Assembly: GCA_037142515.1 (NCBI GenBank)
Contig: JBAXAM010000003.1
Coordinates: forward strand, 1 to 64,000
Reading direction: 5' to 3'
DNA length: 64,000 nt
DNA from: JBAXAM01 sp037142515
Lineage (GTDB): Bacteria > Pseudomonadota > Gammaproteobacteria > UBA9339
The translations under genes were made by a program, and so were the position numbers. This document shows positions 60,667-64,000 of the stretch, in pieces; the stretch's first letter is position 1; the number at the start of each line of letters is the position of its first letter. Below the pieces are notes generated by a model, which saw nothing but the letters and a program-made list of their open reading frames with translations, was not told the origin of the DNA and did not search any database.

Positions 60667-60667
60667 A

Positions 60668-61972
60668 TCAATTTTTAAACACAATTCTTATTGGGGTTCC
60701 AGATAAATCCAAAGCTTCGCGATAAAAGTGCTCTAGATAGCGGCGATAGTTTTCTGGCAAGTGCTCGGTACGCGTGCCATGGATGATAATGGTTGGTGGG
60801 TTATGACCGCCAACATGAGCATAACGTAATTTTATTTCTTTGCCACGAGCAAGAGGTGGTTGGAATTTTGTTACTGCTTGTTCTAAAATTTTAGAAAGTT
60901 TTGGAGTTTTTAACTCTCTGGTTGCGCTAGTATATGCTTTGTTTATTGCACCAAACACACTGCCAACACCGCTGCCGTGTAGTGCGGATATAAAGAGAAT
61001 TTTTGCAAATTTAATAAAAGTTAAGCGGCGATCGAGCTCGCTTTGAATTTTATCGCGCTGTAGTGGTGGTAGGTTATCCCATTTGTTTACTGCGATAACC
61101 AAGGCTTTGCCTGCATCTAAGACAAATCCGAGTAATTTTAAGTCTTGATCGGTAATGTTTTCGGTAGCATCAATGACAAATACTACGACATTCGTAGCTT
61201 CAATCGACTGCAAGGCTTTAATTACAGAGAATTTTTCTACACGCTCATTTACTTTGCCGCGGCGTCTGATACCTGCAGTATCGATCAATACATAGTCTTT
61301 GCCGCGACGATTAAAATTAACAAAAATACTGTCGCGAGTAGTGCCCGGCTCATCATAAACAATGACGCGTTCTTCACCCAAGATACGATTGACTAAAGTT
61401 GATTTACCAACATTGGGGCGACCAACAAAGGCAATTTTAATTGCGCCGAGGGGGAAGGCTGGTGTGTTTAACTCTTCTTTTTGCGGTAATTTTGTCTCGA
61501 TTGTGGCTATTAAATCTCCAATGCCAATACCGTGTTCTGCAGAAATTATCATGGGCTCGCCCAAGCCTAATTTATAAAAATCAGCTAGGACAACTTCAGT
61601 GTCTTGATCTTCAACTTTGTTTACGACCATAAAAATAGGTTTATTTAGTTTGCGTAGTTTGCGAGCCAAAGTTTCATCAGCATTAGTAAGACCGCTTCTG
61701 GCATCAACTAAAAATAAAATTATATCTGCTTCCTCTATGGCTTGCTCGGCTTGTTTTTCCATTAAAACTTCAATTGGTGTGTTTGCTTCGCCTATACCAC
61801 CAGTGTCGATAACAATGATATTTTGTTCATTGATTTGGATTATGCCATATTGGCGATCGCGCGTAAGCCCCGGCATATTACCAACCAAAGCGTTCCTAGT
61901 ATTAGTTAGGCGGTTAAATAATGTAGATTTGCCGACGTTGGGGCGTCCTACTATAGCAATACTTGATGACAT
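60668..61972 (-). CDS. der: ribosome biogenesis GTPase Der (EngA)
   Basis: 434 aa with two tandem GTPase domains: GRPNVGKSTLFNRL with DTGGIGE (about residues 7-60) and GRPNVGKSTLVNRILGEERV with DTAGIRRRGK (about 184-245). NKVED and NKWDNLP are the base-specificity motifs. A KH-like C-terminal domain (about 355-434) follows. It acts in 50S assembly. Its ATG directly follows the stop of the AMMECR1 gene on the same strand. Confidence 0.97.
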   Translation of the reverse strand: MSSSIAIVGRPNVGKSTLFNRLTNTRNALVGNMPGLTRDRQYGIIQINEQNIIVIDTGGIGEANTPIEVLMEKQAEQAIEEADIILFLVDARSGLTNADETLARKLRKLNKPIFMVVNKVEDQDTEVVLADFYKLGLGEPMIISAEHGIGIGDLIATIETKLPQKEELNTPAFPLGAIKIAFVGRPNVGKSTLVNRILGEERVIVYDEPGTTRDSIFVNFNRRGKDYVLIDTAGIRRRGKVNERVEKFSVIKALQSIEATNVVVFVIDATENITDQDLKLLGFVLDAGKALVIAVNKWDNLPPLQRDKIQSELDRRLTFIKFAKILFISALHGSGVGSVFGAINKAYTSATRELKTPKLSKILEQAVTKFQPPLARGKEIKLRYAHVGGHNPPTIIIHGTRTEHLPENYRRYLEHFYREALDLSGTPIRIVFKN

Positions 61973-62533
61973 TTATTCTATTACCTCTGTAGTATATCTT
62001 TCTATTTTAATGGTATCTGACCAATAGTTTTCTGGCAGGCCAGCTTTTAGTTTAAGGTGACGCAAAAACAACTCTGGAGTTGTAAGTGATTCCCAAACCG
62101 CTGGCAAAAAAGTACCACGATAACTTTGGTCTGATAAAATCAGGCCGTCAATACCTGGGCGTATTTGATTGAGCAAGTCTTTTTCCGAAGTAAAAGATAT
62201 TTGCTCGGGTTTAGATAAAACTGAAATATGCATAGTAATATTTGGATGTTCTTCGGTGCTAAGCGGATAAAATCGCGGGTCGCGAAATGCCGCGGCATAA
62301 GCATTTTGTGCAACATCTTGAATTAGTGGTTGATAGGCTTCAAGTGAGCCAATGCAACCGCGCAGTTCTTTATTAATTTCAAGCGTTACGAAGCTTGCGC
62401 CAGGATCGCGTAGTTTTTCTGGATAGTCTTCAAGCTTGATTTGTAAAACCTGATGTTTTTCCAGGACAAATTTAATGGCGCTATCAGCCGCGTTCAATAA
62501 AAGCTGCTTCTCTTTTGTTGTAAAGTCGCTCAT
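61973..62533 (-). CDS. amrA: AmmeMemoRadiSam system protein A (AMMECR1 domain)
   Basis: 186 aa from ATG 62533; a longer frame adds 14 residues but lacks support. The AMMECR1 hallmark L-R-G-C-I-G lies near residue 59, followed by DVAQNAYAAAFRDPRFYPL near 74 and the C-terminal ELFLRHLKLKAGLPENYW. The family is conserved from archaea to humans, and its exact chemistry is unsettled. It usually sits with Memo-like and radical SAM partners, both present nearby. It is co-directional with der. Confidence 0.9.
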   Translation of the reverse strand: MSDFTTKEKQLLLNAADSAIKFVLEKHQVLQIKLEDYPEKLRDPGASFVTLEINKELRGCIGSLEAYQPLIQDVAQNAYAAAFRDPRFYPLSTEEHPNITMHISVLSKPEQISFTSEKDLLNQIRPGIDGLILSDQSYRGTFLPAVWESLTTPELFLRHLKLKAGLPENYWSDTIKIERYTTEVIE

Positions 62534-62599
62534 AATGTTAAGTGAAACTCGAATTATAATTCGTAAAATAGGCATCTTATTAATTTATAAGAAAAAATC

Positions 62600-62987
62600 A
62601 TGGAAAAAAATTTTAAATATTCAAAACCCTCATTGGGCAAATGTATCGTATAAGCAAATCTCTGACCGATCTGTGCTTGATCGGCTAATAAAAAAACTGT
62701 CGCTTAAAGAGATACAAGTGCTCTTGGGTGTAAGACGATCAGGAAAATCCACCCTATTTAAACTTTTGATCAATCATATTCTAAAGCAGGTAGATGGGAA
62801 AGAAATTTTTTATATTAATTTGGATGATCCGTTTTTTTCCGAAGTTTGGGATGATGCGAAAAAATTATATTCCGTAGTAGAAACAGCTGAGAAAATAACC
62901 GGAACTAATAACCAAGAAGAAAAAATTAGCGAAAAAATAGCAGTTATCCCTTTTTGGAAGTGGTGGTTTTTAATTGACACCATGTAG
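62600..62987 (+). pseudogene. AAA_14/DUF4143-type ATPase, frameshifted and truncated
   Basis: An open frame without a good start reads ILNIQNPHWANVSYKQI, then DRSVLDRLIKKLSLKEIQVL, then the Walker A G-V-R-R-S-G-K-S-T and YINLDDPFF, the N-terminus of the predicted ATPase family. The ATG at 62600 is followed by a seven-A run; removing one A would give M-E-K-I-L-N-I-Q-N-P-H-W in frame, so a one-base insertion broke the gene. Walker B and the C-terminal domain are missing, and the frame ends over the Memo gene. Full-length members are about 400 aa. Confidence 0.82.
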
Positions 62988-63764
62988 AAAATGAAACGCT
63001 CCATAACCTACTACTTGGTCTTTTGATCCAGCAGTGTCACCAGAATTGCGCAGATCAACTTGTGTTGCGCGCATCTTTTTCTTGGCAGCAACAGTCAGCA
63101 AGCCCTTTATAGCTGTTGCACCGCAGGCCTGTTCTGATGAAAAACCCTCTGGATACAGTGCAATAATAGCACCCGCTGTTTTTTTGTCTAAAGATTGTGC
63201 TAGGTCGTAAGGGTAGTAATGGCTCAAATCGGAACTAATGATAATTATAGTTTCTGGACCACCCCATAATTTCTCTAAAATATTTGCTACTTGTGCAACT
63301 GTAGCTAAGCCAACCAATAATGGTACTAAAGAAAAATTTTCTAGTGTTAACTGTAAGAATGGTAGGTGTACTTCGATGGCATGTTCTGAAACAAAGGCTT
63401 CTTCGATTGCTTGTACATAAGGTAAATTTATTTTAGCTATGCTTTTTTGATCGATGGTAATTTGACCCAGTGGAGTAATATAAAATTCAGCGTTGGTTGT
63501 AGCAATGCCATCTACAGGATATTGATGTGATGGTGCAAGCAATACTACTTGATGAATTTGCTTTTTGGCCTTTGCGAGGCTTGCATAAGCGGATGCAGCA
63601 ATTGGTCCTGAGTAAATGTAACCAGCATGTGGAGCAATAATTGCTTTTGGGATTGGTAACGCGGCTTTATCGGATGCGTCTACAAGCATTTTTAAAATGT
63701 TCTGGCATAGCACATCAGGATTTGTTGGATAGAACTTGCCTGCGACGTTTGGATAAATTACCAT
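62970..63764 (-). CDS. amrB: AmmeMemoRadiSam system protein B (MEMO1 family)
   Basis: 264 aa of the MEMO/extradiol-dioxygenase-like family. Marks are PNVAGKFYP near residue 5, IIAPHAGYIYSGPIAASAYA near 43, IIISSDLSHYYPYDLA near 175 and EQACGATAIKGLL near 210; the His and Cys residues form the putative metal pocket. Its start is 3 bp from that of the divergent radical SAM gene. The 3' end overlaps the ATPase pseudogene remnant. Confidence 0.93.
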   Translation of the reverse strand: MVIYPNVAGKFYPTNPDVLCQNILKMLVDASDKAALPIPKAIIAPHAGYIYSGPIAASAYASLAKAKKQIHQVVLLAPSHQYPVDGIATTNAEFYITPLGQITIDQKSIAKINLPYVQAIEEAFVSEHAIEVHLPFLQLTLENFSLVPLLVGLATVAQVANILEKLWGGPETIIIISSDLSHYYPYDLAQSLDKKTAGAIIALYPEGFSSEQACGATAIKGLLTVAAKKKMRATQVDLRNSGDTAGSKDQVVGYGAFHFLHGVN

Positions 63765-63767
63765 AAT

Positions 63768-64000
63768 ATGGTTATGTTATCACAAAGTTATCCAACAAAA
63801 TATTGGCACAAATTAGAAAATGATAGAGTCCAGTGTGACCTTTGTCCCCAATTTTGTAAATTAAACGAAGGACAGCGTGGTATTTGCTATGTAAGAGTGC
63901 GGCAAAACGACCAAATTGTGCTTACTGCTTATGGGAGATCGAGTGGTTTTTGTGTTGATCCAATTGAAAAAAAACCGCTAAACCATTTTTTGTCCGGTTC
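63768..64000 (+). CDS. amrS: AmmeMemoRadiSam system radical SAM enzyme (5' part, cut by window end)
   Basis: The first 77 or so codons are visible. VQCDLCPQFCKLNEGQRGICYV near residue 19 and VDPIEKKPLNHFL near 62 match the N-terminus of this radical SAM family, which precedes the C-x3-C-x2-C cluster expected beyond the window. The start is 63768 or, equally possible, ATG 63774. It is divergent from amrB with three bases between the start codons, so any promoter must lie inside the opposite gene. Confidence 0.88.
   Translation, partial: MVMLSQSYPTKYWHKLENDRVQCDLCPQFCKLNEGQRGICYVRVRQNDQIVLTAYGRSSGFCVDPIEKKPLNHFLSG

Noticed and set aside
60645..60680. GATTTATAAATC palindrome plus T-run as a terminator between the SET gene and der
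   Set aside because: The palindrome has no loop room and is AT-only, so a stable hairpin is unlikely.

Overview
The window looks like the chromosome of an AT-rich gammaproteobacterium, probably host-associated and most likely from the Legionellales (Coxiella/Berkiella-like). The evidence is the beta/gammaproteobacterial order tRNA-Tyr/Gly/Thr-tuf-tRNA-Trp-secE-nusG-rplKAJL-rpoBC, rpsD inside the alpha operon, rplQ followed by ssb, and MlaA/BamE outer-membrane lipoproteins. Several genes look like effectors of an intracellular lifestyle. The taxonomic placement is inference; no 16S gene is present.

Region 1 (1-2,812) is a small accessory stretch: an unknown protein, an Sfp-type phosphopantetheinyl transferase, an AlkD-like DNA glycosylase, and a phage-type ORF6N gene flanked by a degraded duplicate of the alkD 5' end.

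Region 2 (2,816-11,839) is the most striking part: a compact 13-gene, single-strand operon for a bacterial microcompartment (BMC). It encodes cytidine deaminase, purine nucleoside phosphorylase, one BMC-H, three BMC-P and two BMC-T shell proteins, a PduP-like acylating aldehyde dehydrogenase, a PduS-like flavin/Fe-S reductase, a deoxyribose-phosphate aldolase with an extra N-terminal targeting helix and Cys cluster, a class II aldolase with a C-terminal targeting-like helix, and triosephosphate isomerase. The best reading is a nucleoside/deoxysugar metabolosome (close to the 'sugar phosphate utilizing' BMC group) in which two aldolases feed acetaldehyde to one aldehyde dehydrogenase, with TpiA linking the two triose phosphates. 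No phosphopentomutase, phosphotransacylase, acetate kinase, alcohol dehydrogenase or regulator is encoded here.

Region 3 (11,869-42,974) is the core gene-expression block: three tRNAs, tuf copy 1, tRNA-Trp, secE-nusG, rplK-rplA, an L10 leader RNA, rplJ-rplL, rpoB-rpoC, a strong promoter, then str (rpsL-rpsG-fusA-tuf copy 2), S10, spc and alpha operons in one run to rplQ and a bidirectional terminator. The two tuf genes are identical and have codon usage unlike their neighbours.

Region 4 (42,981-64,000) is a mixed accessory/housekeeping region. It holds ssb, tRNA-Pro, mlaA, smpB, bamE, an LPD7-like protein and a 1,720-residue repeat-rich coiled-coil protein. These are followed by tadA, an intact ParD/RelE-type toxin-antitoxin pair, xseA, an anaerobic ribonucleotide reductase (nrdDG), and a second toxin-antitoxin locus whose toxin is deleted. 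Next come an MFS transporter/YbhB/RlmI operon, a secreted SET-domain protein behind a PmrA-like box, and der. The window ends with the AmmeMemoRadiSam trio interrupted by an ATPase pseudogene and cut by the window edge.

Together the BMC, NrdDG and radical-SAM genes suggest a microbe that can live without oxygen and salvages nucleosides or 5'-deoxyadenosine, while the SET, LPD7 and coiled-coil proteins suggest contact with a eukaryotic host.
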